Below are positions 1-8,843 of a stretch of 59,704 bases of DNA, piece by piece. The notes below the pieces were generated by a model that searched no databases, was not told the DNA's origin, and saw nothing but the letters and a program-made list of their open reading frames with translations. Position numbers and translations under genes: made by a program. The stretch is from assembly GCA_017484225.1 (NCBI GenBank), contig JAFUTN010000030.1, positions 1 through 59,704 on the forward strand, given 5' to 3'. Positions within the stretch are counted from its first letter, which is position 1. Every line of letters begins with the position of its first letter. The stretch is from Alphaproteobacteria bacterium (GTDB taxonomy: Bacteria; Pseudomonadota; Alphaproteobacteria; RF32; CAG-239).

Positions 1-62
1 AATTCTGAAATATGAATGTAATGGGTGTAACTATTATCTTCTTTATTGTATTTTTCAAGCAT
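1..62 (-). CDS. 5' end of a gene running off the left edge (unknown)
   Basis: On the minus strand an ATG at 62 follows a clear ribosome binding site (AAGGAG, 66-74) and opens a frame that continues off the window; about 20 residues are visible, starting MLEKYNKEDNSYTHYIHIS. Too little is present to assign a function. It is divergent from crcB. Confidence 0.55.
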   Translation of the reverse strand, partial: MLEKYNKEDNSYTHYIHISE

Positions 63-211
63 ATTATCTCCTTGTATTGCTATATTAAATTTCAGTGAGT
101 TCCCCTCACAAAAATATTTATCGGGAGCAATTTGCTGATTTTGGTTTGAACAAAAATCTGTTGCGAAATATTTCTTTTGTGTTTATAAAGTTTAATATCA
201 AAGGATTTAAT

Positions 212-571
212 ATGATAAACTTGTTAAGCGTTTTTATTGGTGGCGGTATCGGTTCGGTTTTAAGATGGCTATGCTGTCAGTTAATTACAAATCATTGGGG
301 AACATTTGTTGTTAATGTTCTCGGTGCTTTCTTTATCGGTGTTGCTTATACCTATTTTGAGAAATATACAAATCTGCCACCTGCTACCAAAACATTCATT
401 ATGACTGGATTACTTGGCGGTTTTACCACATTTTCCACATATTTGCTTAATTTCACTACATTATTCAACCAGAATAGCCATTTGGAAGCATGTCTTTATT
501 TGATTGGCTCGGTGGTTGTCGGTGCTGTTTTCCTTATTTTGGGAATGAAAGCATTGTCTTTTATACAGTAA
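212..571 (+). CDS. crcB: CrcB/Fluc fluoride channel
   Basis: A 119-residue membrane protein with four hydrophobic segments. It shows the family's N-terminal GGGIGSVLRW stretch, the NVLGAFFIG segment (family motif N-x-x-G-x-F-x-x-G) and the central GGFTTFSTY motif, which in Fluc channels lines the fluoride pore. The family forms antiparallel dimers in the inner membrane that export fluoride. The ATG at 212 is chosen because AAAGG precedes it and the conserved sequence begins there; the open frame extends upstream but has no homology-like sequence. I looked for a fluoride riboswitch in 95-211 and could not recognise one. Confidence 0.9.
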   Translation: MINLLSVFIGGGIGSVLRWLCCQLITNHWGTFVVNVLGAFFIGVAYTYFEKYTNLPPATKTFIMTGLLGGFTTFSTYLLNFTTLFNQNSHLEACLYLIGSVVVGAVFLILGMKALSFIQ

Positions 572-614
572 TCACAGCCCAGTCTTAATAATACCTCTGC
601 CGAATTTGGCTTCC

Positions 615-1127
615 TTATTTCATAACCTTTTCAAAGCGGAACATTTCATTAAGCCAGCCGTCCGTGCTGTTCATGTCTTTATGATGTTCGTTGTAAAACT
701 CCACAATCTTAAAACCGCACCGATTTACATAAAAGTGTATGTTGCGCTTTTCAAAATACGGCGTTACGGTTTCCCAAACCTTGATTTGCGGATACATCTT
801 TTCAACGGCACACCAAGCGGCATATCCGATACCCTTGCTATGTACTTTAGGCGAAACAAACAGAATATGTAAATCACCTTTATCACCTTCGGTTTTAACG
901 ATAACACCGCCGACCTTCTGACCGTCCAGCATAATCCGATACGCTTCGCCTTCATCTATGGATTGCTCAATGATCGCACGAGAGATAATCTCGCCGTCTT
1001 CCTCAAAGTGTTCATCACGCACGCCAAACTCCTCGGTTGCACCATATTTGAACGCTTCCTGATTGTCCTTAATGAACTGCTCGCGGTCATTTGACTGCAA
1101 TAGAACTAACTTTATATCTTGTGTCAT
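615..1127 (-). CDS. GNAT-family N-acetyltransferase
   Basis: 170 residues with the GNAT pattern: a strand ending VGGVIVKTEG (about 71-80), a beta4 strand LHILFVSPKVHSKGIG (about 86-101) whose V-S-P-x-x-H-S-K-G-I-G is the acetyl-CoA pyrophosphate loop, and a late segment FEKRNIHFYVNRCGFKIVE typical of the last GNAT strands. Substrate unknown. It starts at ATG 1127 behind AAGGAT. It stands alone, convergent with crcB. Confidence 0.85.
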   Translation of the reverse strand: MTQDIKLVLLQSNDREQFIKDNQEAFKYGATEEFGVRDEHFEEDGEIISRAIIEQSIDEGEAYRIMLDGQKVGGVIVKTEGDKGDLHILFVSPKVHSKGIGYAAWCAVEKMYPQIKVWETVTPYFEKRNIHFYVNRCGFKIVEFYNEHHKDMNSTDGWLNEMFRFEKVMK

Positions 1128-1307
1128 TTTATATCCTTGTGTTCTATTTCTGTTCTATTATTAGCGCGGAAATTTTGAGAGTCAACAAGTTCATAACGGA
1201 TTTTACCATATTTTTTATGGTCTTCAATTTTTATTTTTGTAATGAAATCGGAGTTTGAGGCGAAAAAGCAGTCGCCGAATAAAGAATTTAATCCGCTATA
1301 AATCCCC

Positions 1308-1340
1308 AAAAAAAGGAGCAATATTTACTGCTCCTTTTAA
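1308..1340 (-). terminator. Terminator after the choloylglycine-hydrolase-like gene
   Basis: On the minus strand a 10-bp stem (AAAGGAGCA / TGCTCCTTT) is followed by a run of T. It lies just past the stop codon of the gene ending at 1356. Confidence 0.8.
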
Positions 1341-1355
1341 GTGTGCGGTGAAACA

Positions 1356-2396
1356 TTATTTAAACAATTCAGTAATGTCACCTTGTGGTATATTATCTTT
1401 ATAAGGACTTACAGTCTTAGGTTTAGTAAAATCAACTTCATTCAAATTTACTTTAAATGTTAAAGGTAATAAAGCAGAATCAAAATAAAAAATACCATTT
1501 TTCACATCAGATATCGTTCGCCACAAAGTAGATGTATTATTTAAGTGTTCGGTGTCAAAAACCAATCCGTAAGGGGTGGAAACACCGCGCATTAAGGAAA
1601 GCACCATGGCTGATGTTTGGTCAGCAAATGTGTATTCCGGAATTTCTGTTTTTATTTCCGGAAAAGGAGTATTTACCATCTGCTCCAACCAGCCTGTTAA
1701 ATATACAAAACGAGCCTGTGACAGTGATGAGCCCGGCATACCGCCTTCAATTCCTGCCTCTTTAAAATAATCTCGTATGGCAAGCATTTTATCATATTCA
1801 GGATCGTTGGTGAAGACAATTCTTCCCTTTTGATGGTGTATTTTGGCTTTGCCGTCAATATATTCAATAATAACGTTATCACCGGTTTTATCCGTCACAA
1901 TGTAATGAACATTGAAAGGGGCACCCAAAAGTTTAGCCTTTTCTTCATCTAAAACAACACGAAATTTTTCGTCTTTGAAGTAATCAGCGACTTCTTGAGC
2001 AGAGGCAAAATTATCCAATAAGAAACGTGTCAATACTCCCGATGTCATTGTTTTTTCGCCGGGTTGTAAATCGCCGTAATCTGAGGTTTCCAAATACAGC
2101 ACATCAACAGCCAGACGTTCTTCGTTAATGCCGGAATTTACAAAACCATAGCTGTTAACCGATAAACTGGCATATTTTGAGGTCCAGTTAAATGGGTTAG
2201 CACCTAAACCGGAATATTCAACTCCTTTTGGAGAGAGAACAAATTGCACCTCATCCGGTTTAAACCAGTCCATTGTACGACCGGTAACAACGCTCCCATC
2301 TTCAGAGGTATATGTTACACGCGAACAAGCATCTGCTTCTGTCATAAAACCAAAGCATAATCCGGCTACTAAAATAGTTGTAGTTAAAATTTTCAT
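1356..2396 (-). CDS. Exported choloylglycine hydrolase / penicillin acylase family (linear amide C-N hydrolase)
   Basis: 346 residues. A signal peptide (1-23) ends in EADA and is followed at once by Cys24-Ser-Arg, so cleavage would expose the N-terminal nucleophile Cys of this Ntn-hydrolase family. The GRTMDW motif (about 39-44) supplies the conserved Asp, and NDPEYDKM (about 195-202) matches the conserved Asn region. The family includes bile salt hydrolases and penicillin V acylases; the signal peptide points to the periplasm, as in Gram-negative members. Substrate (bile acid conjugate, acyl-homoserine lactone or beta-lactam) cannot be told from sequence alone. It is divergent from the secreted carboxylesterase at 2549. 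Confidence 0.88.
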   Translation of the reverse strand: MKILTTTILVAGLCFGFMTEADACSRVTYTSEDGSVVTGRTMDWFKPDEVQFVLSPKGVEYSGLGANPFNWTSKYASLSVNSYGFVNSGINEERLAVDVLYLETSDYGDLQPGEKTMTSGVLTRFLLDNFASAQEVADYFKDEKFRVVLDEEKAKLLGAPFNVHYIVTDKTGDNVIIEYIDGKAKIHHQKGRIVFTNDPEYDKMLAIRDYFKEAGIEGGMPGSSLSQARFVYLTGWLEQMVNTPFPEIKTEIPEYTFADQTSAMVLSLMRGVSTPYGLVFDTEHLNNTSTLWRTISDVKNGIFYFDSALLPLTFKVNLNEVDFTKPKTVSPYKDNIPQGDITELFK

Positions 2397-2548
2397 TTTT
2401 TCTCCTTTTGTTTGTCGTCACGTTCACTATTCTTTTTATATTAAATACTTTTAATAGTCAATTTTTTTAATAAAATGATATAAAGTGTTGAATATTGTAA
2501 TAAAACAATATAGCATTACTCTGTGGTAAACAATAACGGGAGGACTAT

Positions 2549-4348
2549 ATGTCAAAATTAACTATTTTAAGTGCAGCTGTTTTGGTATTGAGCGGCATCA
2601 GTAATGTTTGTTATGGGGATAATAATGTTTCTCCCTACAAAACGCCGGCACAATGGCAGGAAAGTAACCAGATAGAAGAGTATCATCCCAATCAGCAAAT
2701 AACCGGCCAATATGATAAAAGTTTGGCGGCTGATTGTAAAAACGGCATTTTTGTCGGCACCAAAAAAGATGATGTTATTGCATGGAAAGGCATTCCTTTT
2801 GCAACACAACCGGTAGGAGATAAACGTTTCAAGAAGGCAACAGATCCCGAACCGTCGGATAAAGTCTATGAAGCTTATTACTTCGGACCGTCGTGTATGC
2901 AACCGATTGATCCGACAGGAGAAAGATCCTCGCTTTATGAGCAGAGCGAAGCTTGCTTGAATTTGAATGTTTGGAAAAATGTTAACGGGGAAAAAGAAAA
3001 ACCTGTTCTGGTGTTTATCCACGGGGGCGGTTGGTTGCAAGGCGGTACTGCCGACCCATTATACAACGGACAATTCTTTGTTCAACATAACCCTGATGTG
3101 ATATTGGTTACGGTTACCTATCGTATGGGTATGATGGGAATAATTAACCTTTCCGAATTTCCTGATGGTAAAGAATATGAAACATCTATCAATAACAGTA
3201 TTTTTGACTTAGTCCAATCACTGAAATGGATTAAAGAAAATATTGCTGCTTTCGGCGGTGATCCGAATAACATCACGATTGCCGGTGAATCAGCCGGCGG
3301 CGGAGCAGTTTCAACACTTTGCACTTTGCCTGAAGCGAAAGGTTTATTTCAAAAAGCAATTCCGATGAGCGGATCTGTTAATCAGGGAAATGATATTGAA
3401 AAGACTACAGCTCTGCCGGAAGCTCTCAAAAAAGACTTGGGTGTAAAAACTGTCAAAGATTTACAGCAAATTGACTTCAAAACAATTCAAGACTATTGGG
3501 ATAAAAATGCCTTAGATGTTTATAGTTTGATTGTGCGTGACGGTAAAATTGTACCAAATGATCCGTTCAAACTTTGGGAAGACGGTATGAGTAAAGATTT
3601 AATCATTATGCAGGGACATACTGCTGACGAATTTCTTTATTTTATAAATGTTTTTCTGGGTTATGAACCGATGTTTGATGCCATCTGCCAGATATCCATG
3701 GATATGGATGAAAATATGGAAACAGATGAATTTAAAAAGGATTTAACGCAATATAAAAAAGCTTTAGAGAATTTAGGCTATTCCGGTAAAGAAATCGCCA
3801 GACGTTATATGGACGATAAAACACTTTCCATAGGTAACACCTATCAGGCATTAGAACATGCTAAAAACGGCGGTATCGGCTACAGTTATACCTTTGAAAA
3901 GAAATATGACTATCCTGAATATTTAGGGGCAGCTCATGCCGTAGATTGTTTCTATATGTTCGGAACATTTGACGGAGTTGATGTTAAGGGTACCAAAGAA
4001 GAAGTAGACTTGGCATTGGAATTTCAAAAGATGATTGCTAATTTCGCAAAAACCGGAAATCCGTCTACCGAAAAATATGCTTGGCCGGTTTACAATAATG
4101 AAACACGTCAAAAAATGATGATTGGTGACAATATGCGAGTTGAAACCAATCCGCAGAAAGAACGTGTTGATGCGGCTTTAAAAATGATGAGAAGCGGCAA
4201 TAGATTCCGCTATGTTAATGCGTTTGCCGAACAGATGCCAATCGTTGCGGAGCAGTATCCGGAAATCTATAAACACTATATAGACAGTGTATTAGCAGAA
4301 AAACAAAAAGTGATAGAAGACATTGAAAGTAAAGAGAATATTCACTAA
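2549..4348 (+). CDS. Exported carboxylesterase, type B family
   Basis: 599 residues. A signal peptide (about 1-23, ending CYG) is followed by the esterase fold: oxyanion-hole motif FIHGGGW (about 155), nucleophile elbow GESAGG with Ser248, and HAVD (about 470) for the catalytic His. A conserved early SLYEQSEACLNLNVW matches the family's EDCLxLNV motif. The role is hydrolysis of carboxylic esters in the periplasm or outside; the substrate is unknown. ATG 2549 is preceded by GGGAGG. Followed by a terminator. Confidence 0.92.
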   Translation: MSKLTILSAAVLVLSGISNVCYGDNNVSPYKTPAQWQESNQIEEYHPNQQITGQYDKSLAADCKNGIFVGTKKDDVIAWKGIPFATQPVGDKRFKKATDPEPSDKVYEAYYFGPSCMQPIDPTGERSSLYEQSEACLNLNVWKNVNGEKEKPVLVFIHGGGWLQGGTADPLYNGQFFVQHNPDVILVTVTYRMGMMGIINLSEFPDGKEYETSINNSIFDLVQSLKWIKENIAAFGGDPNNITIAGESAGGGAVSTLCTLPEAKGLFQKAIPMSGSVNQGNDIEKTTALPEALKKDLGVKTVKDLQQIDFKTIQDYWDKNALDVYSLIVRDGKIVPNDPFKLWEDGMSKDLIIMQGHTADEFLYFINVFLGYEPMFDAICQISMDMDENMETDEFKKDLTQYKKALENLGYSGKEIARRYMDDKTLSIGNTYQALEHAKNGGIGYSYTFEKKYDYPEYLGAAHAVDCFYMFGTFDGVDVKGTKEEVDLALEFQKMIANFAKTGNPSTEKYAWPVYNNETRQKMMIGDNMRVETNPQKERVDAALKMMRSGNRFRYVNAFAEQMPIVAEQYPEIYKHYIDSVLAEKQKVIEDIESKENIH

Positions 4349-4392
4349 ATGTGTTAAGTGAATGAATGTTTTCTGCGACAAACTTTAAAAGC

Positions 4393-4431
4393 CTCCCCTT
4401 TGAAGAAAATTCTTTTGAGGGGATGTTTTTA
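4393..4431 (+). terminator. Terminator after the carboxylesterase
   Basis: Stem CCCCTTTGAAGAA / TTCTTTTGAGGGG followed by GATGTTTTT. Confidence 0.8.
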
Positions 4432-4557
4432 TATTATTAAATGTCGCCGGATATTAGGCACACAACTAATTGTTTAGCTTTCCATTGTTACCGGAATATG
4501 ATTGACTTGATTTTGTCAAAAGAAATTTACATAGTCATCATAACGATTGGAGAAAGA

Positions 4558-5307
4558 ATGACAATAGAGCAGAATATTTTTAAGCATACGAAAATTGATT
4601 TGGCAAAATTAGCGGCACAAGGCTTTATACAATCGGATAAAGGTTGGGTTTGTGAAAAAACTTTTATGAATGGTGACTTTAAGGCTCTTATAACCATTGA
4701 TAAACAAAACAACTTGAGTGGAGAAGTTTATGAAGTGGCAACAAAAGATATTTTTTTGCCTTTACGAGTAGAAACAATGGGAGGATTTGCTAATGATGTT
4801 CGCGAGGCGTATATAAAAATATTGGAAGACATCAGAGACAGATGTTGTCAGGTAGAGCTTTTTACATACGCACAGGCAAATCGCCTGACTTCGTATATTT
4901 TTGAAAAATACGGCGATAATCCTTGCTTTCCATGGAACACATTTTCCGGTTACGGAGTTTTCAAAAATTCTGAAAACGGAAAGTGGTATGCTCTTATAAT
5001 GAATATGGATTATTCTAAACTTGATAAAAACAAAAGCGGCGAAACAGAAGTTGTCAACATAAAATTAAGTGAAGAAAAGATTCCCGTTTTACGTAAGCAA
5101 AAAGGCTTCTATCCGGCATATCACATGAATAAAAAAAGTTGGATAACTATCGTTCTTAATGATACGATTGAAGATAAAGTTTTATTTAATTTGCTTGATG
5201 AAAGTCACAACTTCACAGTCAGGGTTCATGCCAAAAATAAGAATGGCAAGACAGTTTGGTTGATACCGGCAAATCCGCAATATAATGACACACGTAATGA
5301 AAATTAA
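4558..5307 (+). CDS. MmcQ/YjbR family protein with an extra N-terminal domain
   Basis: 249 residues. The C-terminal part (about 105-235) is MmcQ/YjbR-like: start of a helix, then FPWNTFSGYGVFKN.ENGKWYALIMN, later GFYPAYHMNKKSWITIVLND, which is the family's Y-H-x-N-K-x-x-W-I-T-V-x-L signature. The roughly 100-residue N-terminal part is not part of the minimal family. The family is called DNA-binding because of its CyaY-like fold but its function is unsettled. ATG 4558 is chosen for its GGAGAAAG site; the frame is open further upstream. Confidence 0.85.
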   Translation: MTIEQNIFKHTKIDLAKLAAQGFIQSDKGWVCEKTFMNGDFKALITIDKQNNLSGEVYEVATKDIFLPLRVETMGGFANDVREAYIKILEDIRDRCCQVELFTYAQANRLTSYIFEKYGDNPCFPWNTFSGYGVFKNSENGKWYALIMNMDYSKLDKNKSGETEVVNIKLSEEKIPVLRKQKGFYPAYHMNKKSWITIVLNDTIEDKVLFNLLDESHNFTVRVHAKNKNGKTVWLIPANPQYNDTRNEN

Positions 5308-5428
5308 AATGCTTAAACAATATAATAAAGATTTTATGCCTTTTGCCAGGCTGAAAAATTTTGGTGTTAAAGCTGTTCGCGGACCGCGTGCCTGTCCACC
5401 GGAATTAATCAAAATCCTTGATGCTTAA
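5297..5428 (+). CDS. Small ORF overlapping the MmcQ-like gene end (uncertain)
   Basis: A 43-residue frame starts inside the last codons of the preceding gene and ends just before a terminator. It reads MKIKMLKQYNKDFMPFARLK and ends in a Pro-rich ACPPELIKILDA. It may be a genuine small cotranscribed gene or a remnant of a longer gene. No function is recognised. Confidence 0.35.
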   Translation: MKIKMLKQYNKDFMPFARLKNFGVKAVRGPRACPPELIKILDA

Positions 5429-5435
5429 TAATTCA

Positions 5436-5464
5436 AAAAGCCGAACAACTTGTCCGGCTTTTTA
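5436..5464. terminator. Bidirectional terminator
   Basis: AAAAAGCCG...CGGCTTTTT hairpin with A and T runs on both sides, between convergent genes. Confidence 0.8.
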
Positions 5465-5481
5465 CAGATTAATTCACCACA

Positions 5482-6183
5482 TTATTCGTGGACATTTTCA
5501 TGCATCATAGTCTTTGGTGTTTTCGTAACAACATACGCTTTTTTAAATTCTTCTGCTTGAATCATACGCGCGCCACTGTCGTCTTTGATAATATAAGCAC
5601 CGCCCTTACCGGCTTTTTGAGACGAAGCTGTTCCCGGAGCTCCCTCAAACTCAACACCTTCTGCAACCTTGAATGCCTGTAATGTTGCTTGAACTTTTTG
5701 TCCAACAATCATTTGTCCCGGTTGAATATTTTCTTTTGCCGGCGCTCCAAGAACTTTTTTAGAAACAAATCCTAAATCTGTTGAATAAACATCTCCGCGT
5801 ATTGTGCCGTCTGCTCTGGTTTCTTTCGTAGCTTCATTCATAAAAGCAACCAATTTTTCAACACCGCCCTTGGTTTTTGCTGCCAACGGATGGGCATCCA
5901 AATAGTCTTTAATCACTTCAGAACGATTTTTTCCATCCGGTGTTTTTCCTTCATAGCACATTAAAACACCATCCTGAGCAGATGCAACTTGTTCGGATTT
6001 ATCATTTTCATTGATAAATTTATATCCGACTACTTTTTGTTTTGAACCGTCCCAGCCGGTAAATTATTCTTCATGAGAGCCTACATGATTGTGAACCGGA
6101 ATACAAATTCTTTTTTTATCTGTCGGCATAATTTCCATTGTTTCGCCTTCAAATTTTTTTAATGTCTCATCATAAGTAAGCAT
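5482..6183 (-). pseudogene. Unknown gene interrupted by an in-frame TAA
   Basis: A frame with a good ribosome binding site (AAGGAG) and ATG at 6183 encodes MLTYDETLKKFEGETMEIM and then meets TAA at 6064-6066 (codon 40). The same frame continues without interruption for another 194 codons to 5482, resuming FTGWDGSKQKVVGYKF. The 159-residue open frame beginning at 5961 is only the rear part. The body is hydrophilic with no family I recognise. The single nonsense codon suggests a recent pseudogene. Confidence 0.6.
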
Positions 6184-6282
6184 AACTTTTCTCCTTAAAA
6201 TATTGCGTTAAACCGAACGGTTTTTTGCAATGTTTCAGGGGATAACGATAAAAATAACGAAATAGCTGATAATAAATAATTA

Positions 6283-6311
6283 TTGACAAAATTTATGCAC
6301 TATGGTATAAG
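6283..6311 (+). promoter_or_regulatory. Sigma-70-like promoter of the recombinase gene
   Basis: TTGACA at 6283-6288 and TATAAG at 6306-6311, spacer 17, about 100 bp upstream of the serine recombinase. The stretch 6184-6400 holds nothing else I can name. Confidence 0.6.
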
Positions 6312-6408
6312 TAATCAGACATTGATTTTTAATGTTCCTTATTTTTCAATACTCCATCTTTGCTGTAAACTGTTGATTCTTTGATAAATATTTTAAAAAG
6401 GATTGACT

Positions 6409-6954
6409 ATGATTTACGGATATATACGCACTTCAACAGATAAACAAAACAATGAAAATCAACGCTTTGAAATAGAGCAATTTGCCGAAAACAATAGTCT
6501 CAGAGTTGATAAATGGGTGCAGGAAACAATTTCATCTCGCAAAAATTTAGACGAACGCAAACTTGGGCTTTTATTAAAGAAAATAAAACAAGATGATATT
6601 ATAATTGCCAGTGAATTATCAAGACTGGGACGAAATCTTTTACAAATCATGTCTATTCTGCACCATTGTATGAATATCGGTTGTCAGGTCTGGACGATTA
6701 AAGATAATTACAAATTGGGTGCTGATATTCAATCCAAAGTTCTCGCCTTTGCTTTCGGTTTGTCGGCAGAAATAGAGCGAAACTTAATCAGTCAACGAAC
6801 CAAAAGGTGTTTAGACAGACTGCGAGCCGAAGGCAAACACATAGGCAGAAAAAAGGGAAGTAAAAACAAATTAACAAAGCTTACGGGTAAAGATGGTTTA
6901 ATTAAAACACTGCTATCACAAAACATTCAAAAAAAGCAAATCGCCAAAATCTGA
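6409..6954 (+). pseudogene. Serine recombinase (Hin/Pin invertase-resolvase type), C-terminal HTH truncated by a nonsense codon
   Basis: 181 residues. The N-terminal catalytic domain is intact: YIRTSTDKQ with the nucleophilic Ser near residue 9, ASELSRLGRN (family motif with conserved Arg), and the long E helix ending AEIERNLISQRTK. The C-terminal HTH begins but stops at TGA 6952-6954; the same frame continues KINYTTLYRFMKN to TAA at 7008, exactly the missing recognition helix, so a Leu or similar codon has probably become TGA. Catalysis could survive but DNA recognition should be impaired. No invertible segment with inverted repeats was found close by. Confidence 0.8.
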
Positions 6955-7099
6955 AAGATTAATTATACAACATTATACAGATTCATGAAAAACGAAAAAC
7001 TGACTTAAACATATTAACGGATGTTTTTGTTTGACTCCGATAAGTTTTTTGGTTAGTGTCTATATTGTAAAATTACAATTATCATAATAATTAATCAAA

Positions 7100-7444
7100 A
7101 TGTGTATGGAAATAGCATTAAAAGACGTGATGCCGTATATTATTTCGGCATGGACAATTTTAGCTTTGGCTCTGATGTTTCGTGTATATTACAGAGTGTG
7201 GAAATTAAAAATACCGCTTGCCGAAACAAAAGACACGGTGAAAGAGTATAACAGGATCTGCGGCAACTACGCTGTTACTTTATTTTGCGGAGCATCGGTT
7301 TATGGTGCCGGTTTATGTATCTTGGTATACATAGTTGCTCCGATTAAGCAAACTGAAGTGTTGGTAAGGCTGCTGATATTCTTTGCCGTAGCATTTTTTA
7401 TGATTGCCCGAAATTATCAAAGTAAGAAAAATTTAACAACTTAA
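7100..7444 (+). CDS. Small membrane protein, unknown
   Basis: 114 residues with hydrophobic segments at about 9-30, 54-76 and 84-103, so probably three membrane spans. No family recognised. Two ATGs (7100, 7106) are possible and neither has a strong ribosome binding site. The next gene follows 7 bp later, so the two are likely cotranscribed. Confidence 0.6.
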   Translation: MCMEIALKDVMPYIISAWTILALALMFRVYYRVWKLKIPLAETKDTVKEYNRICGNYAVTLFCGASVYGAGLCILVYIVAPIKQTEVLVRLLIFFAVAFFMIARNYQSKKNLTT

Positions 7445-7457
7445 ACTCTTTTTGCTT

Positions 7458-7880
7458 ATGGAACAAACAAAAGTTAAACAAATTTTGGATGAGTTAAAGA
7501 GTGCCTATCCAAAATACGACATTTCATCTTGTCTGACACAGCAATACGGAGACCGATATTTGATTATCGTCAAAGGATTTGATGATGTCGGGGACATAGA
7601 CGATTGGTCAGTAGACACTGTTTATCCGATTTGGTGGAATATGGTGCATATTCTTGAAACTCATGAAGAAGCTATGCGTGATTTACGCCTTCTGTTTATC
7701 CGCAATAATCAATTTATGCTCCATTCTCCTGATGTTGGTCTTGGAAGTGTTTTCAAAGAATTCAAGAAGCCGCTTCGTAAAGAAGTTTATGGTGACTATG
7801 CACACATGCACTACATCGGAGAATGTCAAGACATCAATGATGTTTTAGACTATCTTACCCAAACTCATGTTTGGTTCTGA
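7458..7880 (+). CDS. Unknown cytoplasmic protein
   Basis: About 140 residues, no signal peptide or membrane segment, rich in acidic and aromatic residues (DDVGDIDDWSVDTVYPIWWN). It follows the small membrane protein closely and is followed by a terminator. No family recognised. Confidence 0.65.
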   Translation: MEQTKVKQILDELKSAYPKYDISSCLTQQYGDRYLIIVKGFDDVGDIDDWSVDTVYPIWWNMVHILETHEEAMRDLRLLFIRNNQFMLHSPDVGLGSVFKEFKKPLRKEVYGDYAHMHYIGECQDINDVLDYLTQTHVWF

Positions 7881-7884
7881 ATCA

Positions 7885-7925
7885 AAAATCCCCCACCGCC
7901 GTAACCGGCCGTGAGGGATTTTTTC
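7885..7925. terminator. Terminator between convergent genes
   Basis: AAAAATCCCCCAC...GTGAGGGATTTTTT hairpin with T-rich flanks on both strands. Confidence 0.8.
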
Positions 7926-7955
7926 AAAATAAACCAAAGATACACTTCAAATTAC

Positions 7956-8672
7956 CTACTCAACATCAAAATTAAAATAAGTGTCTTTATACGGCTCATT
8001 TTCAAGAGTAAAATGCCACCATTCGGAGTCAATTCCGACAAATCCGGCTTTTGTCATGGCATCATGCAAAATTTGACGATTATGCTTTTGTTCGTCCGTT
8101 ATATCTGCATAATCCGGATGAGAAATTTCACTGAACAAATCAAATGTCCCGCCCATATCAACAAAACCACCGTCCTTTTTAATAATGGTTAAATCCACCG
8201 TGCTGCCTCTGGTATGGCCGGATTTTTCCGCAATATAGTTGCCGGCTAACAAATTTGATTTCTCCAAAGTCGGATAAAAAGATTTATCACCTTGATCATT
8301 CGCATCATTAATCCACTTTACAAAATTATCTACTGCCTTTTGCGGACGATAAGAATCCCAAATCAACAAACGGTATCCTTGATTCCGTAAGTCTTCGGCA
8401 GCCTTTGCCAGAGCGGATAAAGCTTCTTTCGTAAGGTATGCCCGCGGTGCTTTATAGCCGTTAATCTTGTTGCCGGTAAAGTTATTTGCGGAGTAGTATC
8501 GGATATCAAATGCCGCATCATCAATCACCGAACTGATTTCGGCAAAACCGGATTTATCGGTTGAAATTGTATCTGCGCCTGCCGAAAAAGAAATAACGCA
8601 AATAAAACTAACGGCTAAAACAATTTGTTTCATAAATCTGCCGCTTATATCGGTATTGTTACTTATTTTCAT
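7956..8672 (-). CDS. Exported D-alanyl-D-alanine dipeptidase (VanX/DdpX family)
   Basis: 238 residues. After an N-terminal hydrophobic export signal (about 14-32, ending AGA) comes the M15D fold: SGHTRGSTVDLT gives the zinc-binding H...D of the SxHxxGxAxD motif and SEWWHF gives the E-x-x-H pair with catalytic Glu. The enzyme cleaves D-Ala-D-Ala; an exported chromosomal form more likely recycles wall peptides than confers vancomycin resistance, since no vanH/A genes are present. ATG 8672 is chosen because AAAGGA lies in front; the frame extends upstream without family similarity. Confidence 0.88.
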   Translation of the reverse strand: MKISNNTDISGRFMKQIVLAVSFICVISFSAGADTISTDKSGFAEISSVIDDAAFDIRYYSANNFTGNKINGYKAPRAYLTKEALSALAKAAEDLRNQGYRLLIWDSYRPQKAVDNFVKWINDANDQGDKSFYPTLEKSNLLAGNYIAEKSGHTRGSTVDLTIIKKDGGFVDMGGTFDLFSEISHPDYADITDEQKHNRQILHDAMTKAGFVGIDSEWWHFTLENEPYKDTYFNFDVE

Positions 8673-8843
8673 ATTTTTTCCTTTCAAAATATTTTCCGTT
8701 TTATAGCATATTTTAGTTAAAAATACCATAAAAAATAATTTTTTATTATGCTCTGAAAGCATTTCAGATTATACATTATAAGTATTTGCTATTTTAAAAT
8801 TTTTATATACCTTATATACAGTTGATTAAATAAGGAGGTTTTC

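Noticed and set aside
95..211. Fluoride riboswitch ahead of crcB
   Set aside because: I could not find the conserved core of the crcB motif or its pseudoknot in this stretch.
1124..1321. 65-codon minus-strand frame upstream of the GNAT gene
   Set aside because: It starts inside the terminator of the next gene, has no ribosome binding site and no family-like sequence.
6064..6954. Alternative genetic code or recoding to explain the in-frame TAA and TGA
   Set aside because: Both codons are used as normal stops elsewhere in the window (for example TGA at 24998-25000 and 28206-28208), and the two interrupted genes are accessory ones, so decay is simpler.
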